DNA of 49,876 nucleotides from UBA4466 sp963925035 (lineage in GTDB: Bacteria; Bacteroidota; Bacteroidia; Flavobacteriales_D; Crocinitomicaceae), in the NCBI GenBank assembly GCA_963925035.1, contig CAWUSK010000025.1, forward strand, positions 1 to 49,876, read 5' to 3'. Below are positions 1 through 7,459 of this stretch, in pieces. The notes beneath the pieces are model-generated. The model worked only from the letters and a program-made list of their open reading frames with translations. It made no database searches and was not told the origin of the DNA. The position numbers and the translations under genes are program-made. Every line of letters begins with the position of its first letter. The stretch's first letter is position 1.

Positions 1-1
1 T

Positions 2-193
2 GGAATTTCAAAAGAAGACATTGCAATGCTGTTTGAACCTTTTTATAGAGGTGAAAACGTAGGTGAAATTTCAGGTACTGGTCTGGGATTAGTTATTTTA
101 CAAAAAGCATTAAATTTACATAAAGGGAAAATAGAAGTTGAAAGTGAAATTGGTAAAGGCTCTAATTTTAGGATAACTTTACCTGCTGTCTGA
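2..193 (+). CDS. Histidine kinase, C-terminal end only (cut by window edge)
   Basis: The frame is open from the first bases to a TGA at 191-193 and encodes the end of a HATPase_c domain. Visible parts are a G1-box-like start (GIS), the F-box region FEPFYRG, the G2 box GTGLGL, and the usual terminal strand pattern GKGSNFRITLP. These belong to the ATP-binding fold that phosphorylates a kinase's own histidine in trans. The sensor and dimerisation parts lie outside the window. The gene ends 18 bases before a single-domain response regulator on the same strand, so the two probably form a two-component pair. The signal sensed cannot be told. Confidence 0.9.
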   Translation, partial: GISKEDIAMLFEPFYRGENVGEISGTGLGLVILQKALNLHKGKIEVESEIGKGSNFRITLPAV

Positions 194-211
194 ATTCAAT
201 ATAAATCAAAG

Positions 212-613
212 ATGATAATGAAGGACAAAATAAAAATCTTAGTTATAGAAGACACTCATGGTTTACGTGAAGTAATTGTGGATATTTTAACTTTTGAGGG
301 TATGCAGGTAATTGAAGCAGAAAACGGGCAAGTAGGCATTGACAAAGCCAAAGAACATATCCCTGATCTTATATTATGCGACATTATGATGCCTATCAAA
401 AATGGCTATCAGGTATTCGATGAACTAAGTCAGAACATTGATTTAAAAGATATACCATTCATTTTTTTATCTGCAAAAACTAATTCTGAAAATGTCCTAG
501 AAGGAATGGTATTAGGAGCAGATGATTATATTACCAAACCATTTGAAAGTGATTTACTTATAAGTTCGATTAAAAATAAATTGGAAAAAAAAGAAGCTCC
601 GCCCAATGTTTAG
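212..613 (+). CDS. Single-domain response regulator (CheY-like receiver)
   Basis: This is a 133-residue stand-alone receiver domain with no output domain. The acidic pocket is E13/D14, the phospho-acceptor is D57 (in LCDIMMP), the switch Ser is S88 (FLSAK) and the conserved Lys is K110 (TKPF). The start could be ATG 212 or ATG 218; both give the same domain. It follows the kinase fragment by 18 bases and overlaps the frame of the next gene slightly, so it likely receives phosphate from that kinase. With no DNA-binding domain, it presumably acts by protein contact or in a phosphorelay. It is on the opposite strand from the chemotaxis island, and I see no evidence that it belongs to it. Confidence 0.92.
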   Translation: MIMKDKIKILVIEDTHGLREVIVDILTFEGMQVIEAENGQVGIDKAKEHIPDLILCDIMMPIKNGYQVFDELSQNIDLKDIPFIFLSAKTNSENVLEGMVLGADDYITKPFESDLLISSIKNKLEKKEAPPNV

Positions 614-647
614 TGTAACTTTTTTGTTTAAAATATTCATCAAATCC

Positions 648-1607
648 ATGAAGACAATCAAACAAATACTAGCAGTTCTGACAATTGGGCTATCAATGAC
701 GATTGCCCGTGCTCAAACAATTAACTGTTCTGATCTCTCCTTATTGGGATTCGGTCTGGATCCAATCAATCCAGGAAATTCACTCATACATATACGCTTG
801 GGGGGCAACTCGATGGATTTCATTACTTATCCTTACATCACAATAGTTACCGACTGTAGCGGTGATACAATAGCGACAGGCAGTATAAATTTTTTCGGGC
901 ATCAAGGACAAACAGTGCAATCTTATCCAGTTACAGGCGACATTACAAGCTCATGTTTACCTATTTCAGTTGAATTTGTTTATGGTAACACTAATTTTGA
1001 AACAGATACATGTACATTAACCTTAAGTACATTACCACCAGCCCTTACATGTAATGATGTATATGCACTTGGCATTGAATCAGATCAATTCAACACACTC
1101 GTCAACATATCGATTCAAGGATCTGGAAATACTTACATCTATAATTCACACATTTCAATTGTGACTGATTGTATGGGTGATACAATAGCCTCGGGTTTTT
1201 TTGGTGGGGGTCAAATCGGGTTAAGCACCCAAGGTTATCCCATTACGCCCGTGGGAAATACAATATGTTATCCAATTACAGTGGGGTTCATATATGGCAA
1301 CACTAATTTCGAAACTGATACATGCTTACTTACATTGAATGCTCCCACAGCAGTTGTGGAGTCTATGCAAATGGAAAGATCAATTTCAATTTATCCTATC
1401 CCGTCATCAAATAAAATCTCAATCTCAACAGACCAAAAAATATATGAGAAAAATTACCTGATTTATGACACTAAAGGAAAGGTGATGATTACAGGTAAGA
1501 TCGTTTCGGATAATACTATATTAGATATTAGCCAACTCACGAATGGCTTGTATTTTTTTAAAATAGAAGATAATTCAGGGGAAATTATTAAAGTAGTCAA
1601 ACAATAG
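648..1607 (+). CDS. Secreted protein with internal duplication and T9SS type A sorting domain
   Basis: ATG 648 is chosen because it gives a normal signal peptide (MKTIKQILAVLTIGLSM..ARAQ). The frame is open further upstream, to 606, but would overlap the previous gene. The mature part holds two tandem copies of a roughly 100-residue unit. Each has a cysteine-containing start, a VTDC-x-GDTIA strand and an ending with YGNTNFETDTC; even the DNA of the last block is nearly the same in both copies. The final 75 or so residues look like a T9SS type A sorting domain (ISIYPIPSSN, YLIYDTKGK, LTNGLYFFKI). The protein is predicted to be exported by Sec, moved out through type IX secretion and attached to the cell surface or released. 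Its function is unknown. Confidence 0.85.
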   Translation: MKTIKQILAVLTIGLSMTIARAQTINCSDLSLLGFGLDPINPGNSLIHIRLGGNSMDFITYPYITIVTDCSGDTIATGSINFFGHQGQTVQSYPVTGDITSSCLPISVEFVYGNTNFETDTCTLTLSTLPPALTCNDVYALGIESDQFNTLVNISIQGSGNTYIYNSHISIVTDCMGDTIASGFFGGGQIGLSTQGYPITPVGNTICYPITVGFIYGNTNFETDTCLLTLNAPTAVVESMQMERSISIYPIPSSNKISISTDQKIYEKNYLIYDTKGKVMITGKIVSDNTILDISQLTNGLYFFKIEDNSGEIIKVVKQ

Positions 1608-1749
1608 CCAGCACTTAACAGCGTGCAAGCGCCATAGTGGTCTAATGGTCTACCCCCCCTATTAATCGGACTTTTTACTTTTTAATAAGTCTAATATAAC
1701 AAATCTCTCATTATACTAACCCTAAAAAAAACCGAGTAGTAAAATTGCG

Positions 1750-2195
1750 CAATATAGTATGACTTTACACATCTTCTCAACAGGAAATTGCTTTTGGTAC
1801 ATACTCATGAACGAAAATTTTTCTTGTCGCTCGTGGAAAAGATGCTGATCGCCTTTTTTAAGGTATCATGTTCTATGGTTGCATCACGCAATTCACGTTT
1901 AATTGCAGCCAGTTCCTTTTCAGCTGCTGTTTGCTTCAGATTACCGTTTCCAGGAAAAGCGATGTCTTTATTTTCGCGATACTGACCTCTCCAAATCGAT
2001 AGTTGTTGCGCTGAAATACCAAGTTCATCAGCGACATCCTTTACGTTGTTCCGAGCAAAACTCAACTCAACTGCCTTTGTCTTAAAGGTCTTGTCATACT
2101 TTTCTTCTTCCTTCTGCCATAATTCTAAGTGTTACTCTTAGCTCATATAGCTTAACTCATACTCCGATTTTCTGACAAGGTTCAATAACATTTAA
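1750..2195 (-). mobile_element. IS3-family insertion sequence remnant (orfA plus start of orfB)
   Basis: On the minus strand the frame from about 2133 to 1805 reads as an IS3-type OrfA: a helix-turn-helix (KTKAVELSFARNNVKDVADELGIS) and a C-terminal coiled coil with KRELRDATIEHDTLKKAIS. It has no ATG; a TTG at 2065 is the only obvious start. In the -1 frame, next to a run of A and T at about 1815, an OrfB start follows (FSFMSMYQKQFPVEKMCKV) and then homology stops near 1758. This layout fits the -1 frameshift known for IS3 elements. The sequence from about 2190 inward, beginning TGAACCTTGTCAG on the minus strand, may be the 5' terminal inverted repeat. Nearly all of OrfB is missing, so the element is dead. 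It forms the left edge of the chemotaxis island. Confidence 0.82.
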
Positions 2196-2206
2196 TCAAT
2201 TACACA

Positions 2207-2815
2207 CTAAACATTTTCAGCAGCATATCTCTTTATACTATTAGTGAATGCAGCATCGAATAACCAAACAAATTCTGGATTAAAAACAACTTTTGATGAT
2301 TCAAAACTCGTTTTAAAGCTGACCAAATAAAGTTCATTACTAATTTCATTCGCAATAAATTCCTCCATTTCAATGTAATTTACTTTTTTCAAATCGGGAA
2401 CACTCCCGTGTATCTTCACATTTAGTAAATTTGAAAACTGAGTAATTACTGACGCCGAAATAATATTATCAACTTCCAACATTATATCATCACTCATTTC
2501 CTTCATCATTTCTGGGCTTGCCAAAATCTCTAGAGGAAGAGCTGCTGAGCGTAATTGATCAGCTTCCTTTTCTGAAAAAATCAAACAACATACCCCTTTC
2601 AAATCTCCAATTACTTTGGTCGTCAATAACTGAATATTACTCTCATCTTTTTTACTTGATTCCCAAGGAGAACCATTTAATAATTGATCGCTTTCAAAAT
2701 CTTTTAATGTTATTGTTTCGTTCATGAAAAATGATAAAGACTCAGCGGATTTAACCAACCCTGCCGATATTATTTTTTTCGCTACTTCTATTTCTTTTTT
2801 ATTTAATAAATCCAT
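2207..2815 (-). CDS. cheC: CheC-family chemotaxis phosphatase
   Basis: This is a 202-residue protein of the CheC/CheX/FliY phosphatase group, which removes phosphate from CheY-P. The family signature D-x3-E-x2-N-x22-P is matched exactly by D110, E114, N117 and P140. The matching N-terminal helix (around residues 9-30, KKIISAGLVKSAESLSF) lacks the acidic residue and Asn in the right places, so only one of the two sites found in classical CheC looks active. The gene is the last of the island, 34 bases after a cheY, which is its likely substrate gene. CheC partners CheD in other bacteria, and cheD is four genes upstream in transcription order counting this gene. CheX is an alternative name, but the length favours CheC. 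Confidence 0.82.
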   Translation of the reverse strand: MDLLNKKEIEVAKKIISAGLVKSAESLSFFMNETITLKDFESDQLLNGSPWESSKKDESNIQLLTTKVIGDLKGVCCLIFSEKEADQLRSAALPLEILASPEMMKEMSDDIMLEVDNIISASVITQFSNLLNVKIHGSVPDLKKVNYIEMEEFIANEISNELYLVSFKTSFESSKVVFNPEFVWLFDAAFTNSIKRYAAENV

Positions 2816-2849
2816 GTATTCAATTATTTAGTAAAAAAAAACAAGGTTC

Positions 2850-3212
2850 TTATAAGAATAATTTATCAACTCTTTCGATTAAAACTTCTGATGAAAACGG
2901 TTTAACTAAATAATCTTGCGCACCATTAGCCATTCCTTCCTCAACTACAAAATCCTGACCAACAGCACTGATCATAATTATTTTTGCAGTTATTCCTTCT
3001 GCCCTTAATTCTTTTACAATGTCGACCCCTATCATGTCTGGTAAAATATTATCCATCGTTATCAAATCTGGCTCAAGTTCTAATGCCAATTCAATCCCTT
3101 GACTTCCTGTACCAGCTTGTCCAATTACTTCATAATTACCTGTTTCTGTTAAAGCAGATTGGATTAATGTTCTCATGTACATTGAGTCATCTACAATTAG
3201 TACTTTTTTCAT
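2850..3212 (-). CDS. cheY: Chemotaxis response regulator CheY (first copy)
   Basis: This 120-residue receiver has D9/D10 for Mg binding, phospho-acceptor D54 (TMDNILPDM), S82 as the switch residue and K104 (VKPF). It has no output domain. Asn follows the phospho-acceptor Asp, and the overall look is that of CheY proteins in CheC/CheD-containing systems. It lies between cheB (129-base gap, very AT-rich) and cheC (34-base gap). A second CheY sits beside cheA in the other half of the island. One of the two may drive the motility or output apparatus and the other may act as a phosphate sink or adaptation regulator, but the sequence does not say which. Confidence 0.9.
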   Translation of the reverse strand: MKKVLIVDDSMYMRTLIQSALTETGNYEVIGQAGTGSQGIELALELEPDLITMDNILPDMIGVDIVKELRAEGITAKIIMISAVGQDFVVEEGMANGAQDYLVKPFSSEVLIERVDKLFL

Positions 3213-3342
3213 TTTGTTTATTTTTTACTATTAAGATTTGTTTTTTTATATTTTACCATTTATTATTTTTTACCATATGTGCATTTGTTTTCTTATTATA
3301 CCCTTATATAATTAAAAAACATTCATCACTAAAAATAATAAA

Positions 3343-4419
3343 TTATTTCACCTTTGACAATATATGTTTTGATATTTCTGTTAAAGGTAACGTTTTATCA
3401 ACTCCTTCCAATTTAATAGCTTCTTTGGGCATTCCAAAAACAACACAAGATTTTTCATCTTGAGCAATGTTATATCCTCCTGCTTCTTTCATTTCTAACA
3501 TGCCTTTCGCTCCATCATCTCCCATTCCTGTGAGAATAACTCCAATAACATTTTTTCCTGCATATCTTGCTACAGATCTGAATAATACATCTACAGAAGG
3601 TCTATGACGATTCACTAATGGTCCATCAACTACTTCTACATGGTAAAAAGCGCCACTTCTTTTTAACAATAAGTGCTTTCCTCCTGGCGCTATTAACACA
3701 CTACCTCTTAACACTTTATCTCCATTTTCAGCTTCCTTAATAGATACTTTACAAATATCATTTAGCCGTTTAGCAAATTGCTTTGTAAACACTTCTGGCA
3801 TATGTTGCACTATCACTATGCCAGGACAATCGGACGGAAAACCTTCTAAAAAAATACGTATTGCTTCTGTACCACCTGTTGAAGCTCCAACTGCAATAAC
3901 CGTTTCTGTCGTTTGAATTAATCTTCTAGAAGATCCTTTTTGAATAATGGCATCTGCTGATAATTTTGGAACTACAGCTGCTGAAGTACTAACAGATGAA
4001 AAATTTCTCCTTTTTAATACTACCTGAGAAGCAGCTTTTACTTTATCACAAAGTTCTATTTTTGCTTTTTCTAATAGATCCTTTGTATTTACTTTTGGTT
4101 TTGCATAAATCTCTGCTGCTCCGTATTCTAATGCTAACAAGGCTGAATCTGTTCCTTTTTCAGTTAGTGTAGAAATAATTACAACGGGAATAGGATGTTG
4201 AGACATCAACTTTTTCAAAAAAGTCAAGCCATCCATTCTCGGCATTTCAATATCTAAAGTAATTACATCTGGTGTACATTCTTTTATTTTTATTACAGCA
4301 ATGTATGGATCAGCAGCCACCCCAACAATTTCAATCATTGGATCTGAGCTTAATATTGATTCAAGAGTCTGACGCACCAGAGCCGAATCGTCTACGATTA
4401 ATACTTTAATTTTCTTCAT
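3343..4419 (-). CDS. cheB: CheB, receptor glutamate methylesterase/deamidase with receiver domain
   Basis: Residues 1-120 form a receiver with phospho-acceptor D56 (TLDIEMPRMDG). After a linker, residues from about 172 onward form the methylesterase domain. The catalytic triad is visible as S180 (GASTGGT), H206 (VQHMPEVFT) and D302 (TGMGDDGAKGM). CheA phosphorylates the receiver, which opens the active site so that methyl groups are removed from chemoreceptors. The length of 358 residues is normal. Its ATG overlaps the stop of cheD in a TAATG, a sign of translational coupling. Partners in the island are the receptor (7460-9118), CheR (6178-7011) and CheD. Confidence 0.96.
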   Translation of the reverse strand: MKKIKVLIVDDSALVRQTLESILSSDPMIEIVGVAADPYIAVIKIKECTPDVITLDIEMPRMDGLTFLKKLMSQHPIPVVIISTLTEKGTDSALLALEYGAAEIYAKPKVNTKDLLEKAKIELCDKVKAASQVVLKRRNFSSVSTSAAVVPKLSADAIIQKGSSRRLIQTTETVIAVGASTGGTEAIRIFLEGFPSDCPGIVIVQHMPEVFTKQFAKRLNDICKVSIKEAENGDKVLRGSVLIAPGGKHLLLKRSGAFYHVEVVDGPLVNRHRPSVDVLFRSVARYAGKNVIGVILTGMGDDGAKGMLEMKEAGGYNIAQDEKSCVVFGMPKEAIKLEGVDKTLPLTEISKHILSKVK

Positions 4420-4967
4420 TATATTCCAGTTTTCCCTAAGAACTTCATCCCTACCTGTCCAGTTCCTGTATGATATTTCAATTTTCTTCCAATCACACCA
4501 CCTGTGTTTTCAGCAACTATTTTTATTTTATAATGTATTAGTTGTTCTTTAGCAATATCCATATTACGGCTACCTATTTGCATATAGCTATCCATTAGGT
4601 TGGCTCCGCCAAAAACTTTAGCAATCATATTTTCGATAGTAGCTCCATTTTTAAGCATTTTTTCTACCAATTTTTCAATGGCAATATTGCCAAATTTTGG
4701 AGATGCTAATCCGCTTCCATTCCAGAATGGTAACATATAATGATTGATTCCTCCAATTTTCAATTTTGTATCATACAAACAAACAGCCACACAAGATCCT
4801 AAGACTGTGTCTACAATATGTGGTGCCTTTTCAGCAAATAATGCCGAAGGGTATAAATAATGTTTTGCTATTTCTTCCTTTTTAGTTGTTGGGTGTTGGG
4901 TGCTAGAACTTGGTGTGATTAACTCACAACCAATTTCCATTTTTTGTATTTCTTTCACCTTGACCAT
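4419..4967 (-). CDS. cheD: CheD, chemoreceptor glutamine deamidase
   Basis: CheD deamidates specific Gln residues of receptors and in many bacteria stimulates CheC. The catalytic residues of the family are visible: C59 in VLGSCVAVCL, H76 in GGINHYMLP, and a Thr (T54) just before the Cys. The fold runs to residue 182. The first 30 or so residues are longer than usual and contain a Ser/Thr/Gln/Pro-rich stretch (TPSSSTQHPTTKK). At the DNA level that stretch resembles the simple repeat found just upstream of the gene (4980-5040), so the extension may have arisen from that repeat. An internal start (M10) would shorten the protein but keep the repeat. It is coupled to cheB by a one-base overlap. 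Confidence 0.93.
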   Translation of the reverse strand: MVKVKEIQKMEIGCELITPSSSTQHPTTKKEEIAKHYLYPSALFAEKAPHIVDTVLGSCVAVCLYDTKLKIGGINHYMLPFWNGSGLASPKFGNIAIEKLVEKMLKNGATIENMIAKVFGGANLMDSYMQIGSRNMDIAKEQLIHYKIKIVAENTGGVIGRKLKYHTGTGQVGMKFLGKTGI

Positions 4968-5040
4968 AATTTTTAGCTCGTGGCTATTTGGTGTTTGGTA
5001 TTTGATGTTAGGTAAGACCTAAAAACCAATACCTAACCCA
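4885..5040. repeat. Degenerate simple repeat (TTGGGTGTTGGGTGCTAG / TTTGGTGTTTGGTATTTGATG type)
   Basis: Two stretches of imperfect 7-9 base units occur close together. One is at about 4887-4916, inside the 5' part of cheD. The other is at about 4983-5039, in the gap before it. The upstream stretch also contains the inverted pair TTAGGT AAG ACCTAA (5008-5022), flanked by GGTATT and AATACC, so it can fold into a hairpin. Repeats of this texture are not coding by origin. Whether they affect cheD translation is unknown. Confidence 0.55.
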
Positions 5041-5045
5041 TTAAT

Positions 5046-5951
5046 TTAAAACAACATACCATCTTCTTCCTGTCCAAACAGAAAATCATTTCCGTCTGTT
5101 GAAGAAATACCACTACCTTCTCCTATATTTTTAAATTGATTTATTGTAACCATGAATTTACTTCCAATGCCTTCTTCAGTATCCAAAGAAATCTCACCTT
5201 GGATAATTTCTAACATTGCTTTGGTAACAGTTAAACCTAAACCATGTCCTCCGTAGGTTTTTACTGAACCTGAATCTAATTGTAAAAACCTGTCATAAAT
5301 TCGTTCTTTGTTCTTATCACTTATGCCAATACCGGTATCTTGAACTGAAATAATTAATTGATCGTCTTCAATTTTTGCAATTATTTTAATTGAACCTCCT
5401 TCTCTATTGAATGTTATCGCATTTGCAAGAAGATTACTCATAATTAAATGGAATTTTTCCGAATCAGTATGAAAAAATGCCTTACTATCTATTTGATTAT
5501 CAAAAGAAACATTTATTTTCTTTTTTTCTATACGATAAGAAAAGGAACTAATAATATTATTCAATATCGAGCCTACATTTACCGAAATAACAGATAATGG
5601 AGATTCACCTGCTTCAATGTCAGCGGACAAAAAGATATTTTTAAATTGAAAATCTAAATCAAATGCCTCTGAGTGAATCAACATTCCAAATCGTTTCATT
5701 GAATCAGTATCCATATTACCTTCTAGAATATTTTTGGATAATTCTAAAATTGAAGCAATTGGATTATTAATTTCGTTCCGGATATTAGACAGAAAATTAG
5801 TTTTCAAATCCTCTGAAAAAATTAATTTTTCGTTCACAGCATTTAACTGAGTCGTTAGACTTTTCTCTGCCATTAACATAGAATTATTCAAATCAAACCT
5901 TCGTTTTAATTCTGCCAATAGTTCTTCGTTTGTTAATTCTAATTTTTTCAT
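5046..5951 (-). CDS. Soluble histidine-kinase-like protein lacking the phospho-acceptor His
   Basis: From ATG 5951 the product is 301 residues; an in-frame TTG at 5981 would add 10. There is no membrane segment. Residues 5-50 look like a coiled coil, followed by a HisKA-like region and a HATPase_c domain with its N box (NLLANAITFN), G1 (DTGIGI) and G2 (GGHGLGLTV) intact. The H box reads FLSNIRNEINNPIAS: the place normally held by His (as in SHEIRTP) is Asn 59, with the following Glu and the Pro kept. ATP binding is therefore likely, but classical His autophosphorylation is not. The gene sits between cheR and cheD, so it probably works in the chemotaxis pathway, perhaps as a scaffold or a CheA modulator. 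That role is inference. Confidence 0.85.
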   Translation of the reverse strand: MKKLELTNEELLAELKRRFDLNNSMLMAEKSLTTQLNAVNEKLIFSEDLKTNFLSNIRNEINNPIASILELSKNILEGNMDTDSMKRFGMLIHSEAFDLDFQFKNIFLSADIEAGESPLSVISVNVGSILNNIISSFSYRIEKKKINVSFDNQIDSKAFFHTDSEKFHLIMSNLLANAITFNREGGSIKIIAKIEDDQLIISVQDTGIGISDKNKERIYDRFLQLDSGSVKTYGGHGLGLTVTKAMLEIIQGEISLDTEEGIGSKFMVTINQFKNIGEGSGISSTDGNDFLFGQEEDGMLF

Positions 5952-5970
5952 GTTTTCGTATTTCTTAATG

Positions 5971-6123
5971 CTATAATTCAATCAATACTTGGTTCTTTTT
6001 AGAAATTGTATCCGTATAAATTTGAGAAAACAAAACACTTCCATTTAACACCATAATCATGCTACTCACCAAAGCTATGCTTCTGTGAACTTGACTAATT
6101 AAATTTAATTTATTGCTCCTCAT
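5971..6123 (-). CDS. Possible small secreted or membrane peptide (50 codons)
   Basis: A 50-codon frame from ATG 6123 to TAG 5971 lies in the gap between cheR and the kinase-like gene. It ends 19 bases before that gene's ATG and overlaps its alternative TTG start. The product starts with a basic segment and carries a hydrophobic stretch (IALVSSMIMVLNGSVLFSQ) that could be a signal peptide or a single membrane segment, then a short polar tail. I do not recognise it. The gap would otherwise be about 226 bases with no gene in a compact operon. Length and lack of known relatives keep confidence low. Confidence 0.35.
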   Translation of the reverse strand: MRSNKLNLISQVHRSIALVSSMIMVLNGSVLFSQIYTDTISKKNQVLIEL

Positions 6124-6177
6124 TTGTGTGTTAATTGCTTATTGCATTATGCTTCTTTCCGAATTTTAAAGATTACT

Positions 6178-7011
6178 TTATATTTTTTGAAACATCGTTG
6201 GCTTCACTTGAACAAGAGGAACGTCTATTCCAACAATAGATTCCGAATGCCCTAAGAAAAAATATCCTCCTAACTTTAAATGATTACATAATTTAGTGAC
6301 TACTTTTTCTTGGGTTTCTCTATCAAAATAAATCAATACATTTCGGCAAAATATAACATCAAAATCTTTTGGTACATTGTACGACTCATCCACTAAATTG
6401 AGCCTTTCAAATTTTGTTTTTGCCCTCAACTCTGGAATTATTCTAACGATAGGTGTTTCTTTATTTTTACCTCTCAGTAAATACTTCTTTTTTTGAACCA
6501 ATGGAATTACATCTACTCTTTCTAAAGGATAAATTCCTAATGCCGCTTTTACTAATATACGCGATGAAATATCTGTTCCAAAAATTGAAAAATCAAATGT
6601 GTTTTTACCTTCCAAAAACTCACTTATAACAATCGCTATAGTATACACTTCTTCTCCACTTGAACTTGCAGCACTCCAAACTTTTAAAGGTTTACCTGAA
6701 TAATTTTCAACAAATTCTGGCAATACAGCTGACTTCATAAAGTCAAAATGAGGACTTTCTCTGTAGAAGTCCGTTTTATTGGTTGACACTAAATCTATCA
6801 TATTGATAATTTCAGATTCACCACATTTACCAGATAAAACAAAGTGACAATACTCTTTAAAAGAATCAATATTATTTGATTTCAATCGAGTCAAAATCCT
6901 AGATTGAAGCATTATCTTTTTAGTGATAGGTAATTTTATTCCATAATTGGTGTAAATAAAACTACTCAATTTCCAAAAATCACTATCGGTTAATATTTTA
7001 GTGTTTTCCAT
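6178..7011 (-). CDS. cheR: CheR, chemoreceptor glutamate methyltransferase
   Basis: CheR methylates glutamates of chemoreceptors using S-adenosylmethionine. The 277-residue protein has the N-terminal helical CheR_N domain (about 1-65), then the methyltransferase domain with the SAM motif WSAASSSGEEVYTIA, the acidic strand IFGTDIS, and the late motif FCRNVLIYFD. No C-terminal TPR is present. The length is that of single-domain CheR proteins. It is the first intact che gene after the internal terminator, 9 bases downstream of a porin-gene remnant. It opposes CheB (3343-4419), and its expected substrate is the receptor at 7460-9118. Confidence 0.96.
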   Translation of the reverse strand: MENTKILTDSDFWKLSSFIYTNYGIKLPITKKIMLQSRILTRLKSNNIDSFKEYCHFVLSGKCGESEIINMIDLVSTNKTDFYRESPHFDFMKSAVLPEFVENYSGKPLKVWSAASSSGEEVYTIAIVISEFLEGKNTFDFSIFGTDISSRILVKAALGIYPLERVDVIPLVQKKKYLLRGKNKETPIVRIIPELRAKTKFERLNLVDESYNVPKDFDVIFCRNVLIYFDRETQEKVVTKLCNHLKLGGYFFLGHSESIVGIDVPLVQVKPTMFQKI

Positions 7012-7020
7012 AACTTCCTT

Positions 7021-7391
7021 TTACATTTTTACACCTACTTTCTGAAAAGTAATTTTATCAGGTCTAACTATCCACATAATATATGCCCAATTACTAATTG
7101 AAGTATTACTTCCACCTTTTAGCATCTTCAATGTCATAGTCGCAAAAAATTGAGAATAACCTAATTTAAATGAAACACCTTCTGCGCAGTTATATAGCAG
7201 AATTGCATCTATTTCACTTCCTAAATTTGGATTCATTGCTCTCATTTCTGCGATAATACTCGTGTCTTTTACAGGTGCAAAGGTGTTAAAATAATGTCCA
7301 TTTAATGAAAACATTAACTTCTTTTTTGTATAACTTAATCGTATGTATTCATCAAGTAATCCAGCTGAATTTGTATGATTCCCTACATAAA
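7021..7391 (-). pseudogene. Remnant of an alginate-export-type outer-membrane porin (C-terminal end)
   Basis: The frame ending at 7021 has an ATG at 7314 that would give 97 residues. Family-like sequence continues in the same frame upstream of that ATG to about 7391 (YVGNHTNSAGLLDEYIRLSY), where a TAA interrupts it. The pattern fits the last beta strands of the alginate-export porin family seen in Bacteroidota: GSEIDAIL, GVSFKLGYSQFFATMTL, and a NWAYIMWIVRP-like ending. A complete barrel would need some 300 more residues, so this is a fragment. It has no link to chemotaxis and marks a rearrangement inside the island. A short expressed peptide cannot be ruled out. The family call is from memory of its motifs. 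Confidence 0.65.
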
Positions 7392-7408
7392 ATTATAGCG
7401 GAAATATA

Positions 7409-7443
7409 AACCTTCGTTTAACTCAAAAAGTTAAACGAAGGTT
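7409..7443 (-). terminator. Rho-independent terminator after mcp
   Basis: A perfect 15-base-pair stem is formed by 7409-7423 (AACCTTCGTTTAACT) and 7429-7443, with a five-base loop. It starts 16 bases past the receptor gene's stop codon. On the minus strand it is followed by a T-rich tract (TTTATATTT). It should end the parA-to-mcp transcript and so divides the island into two units. Confidence 0.85.
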
Positions 7444-7459
7444 TTGATTCATTCAAATA

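Noticed and set aside
1788..2085. Plus-strand frames over the left IS remnant
   Set aside because: They are shadows of the minus-strand OrfA, with no family-like pattern.
3213..3342. Possible array of short repeats in the cheB-cheY gap
   Set aside because: Units such as ATGGTAAAA occur only about twice in very AT-rich DNA; there are no spacers of constant length as in a CRISPR array.
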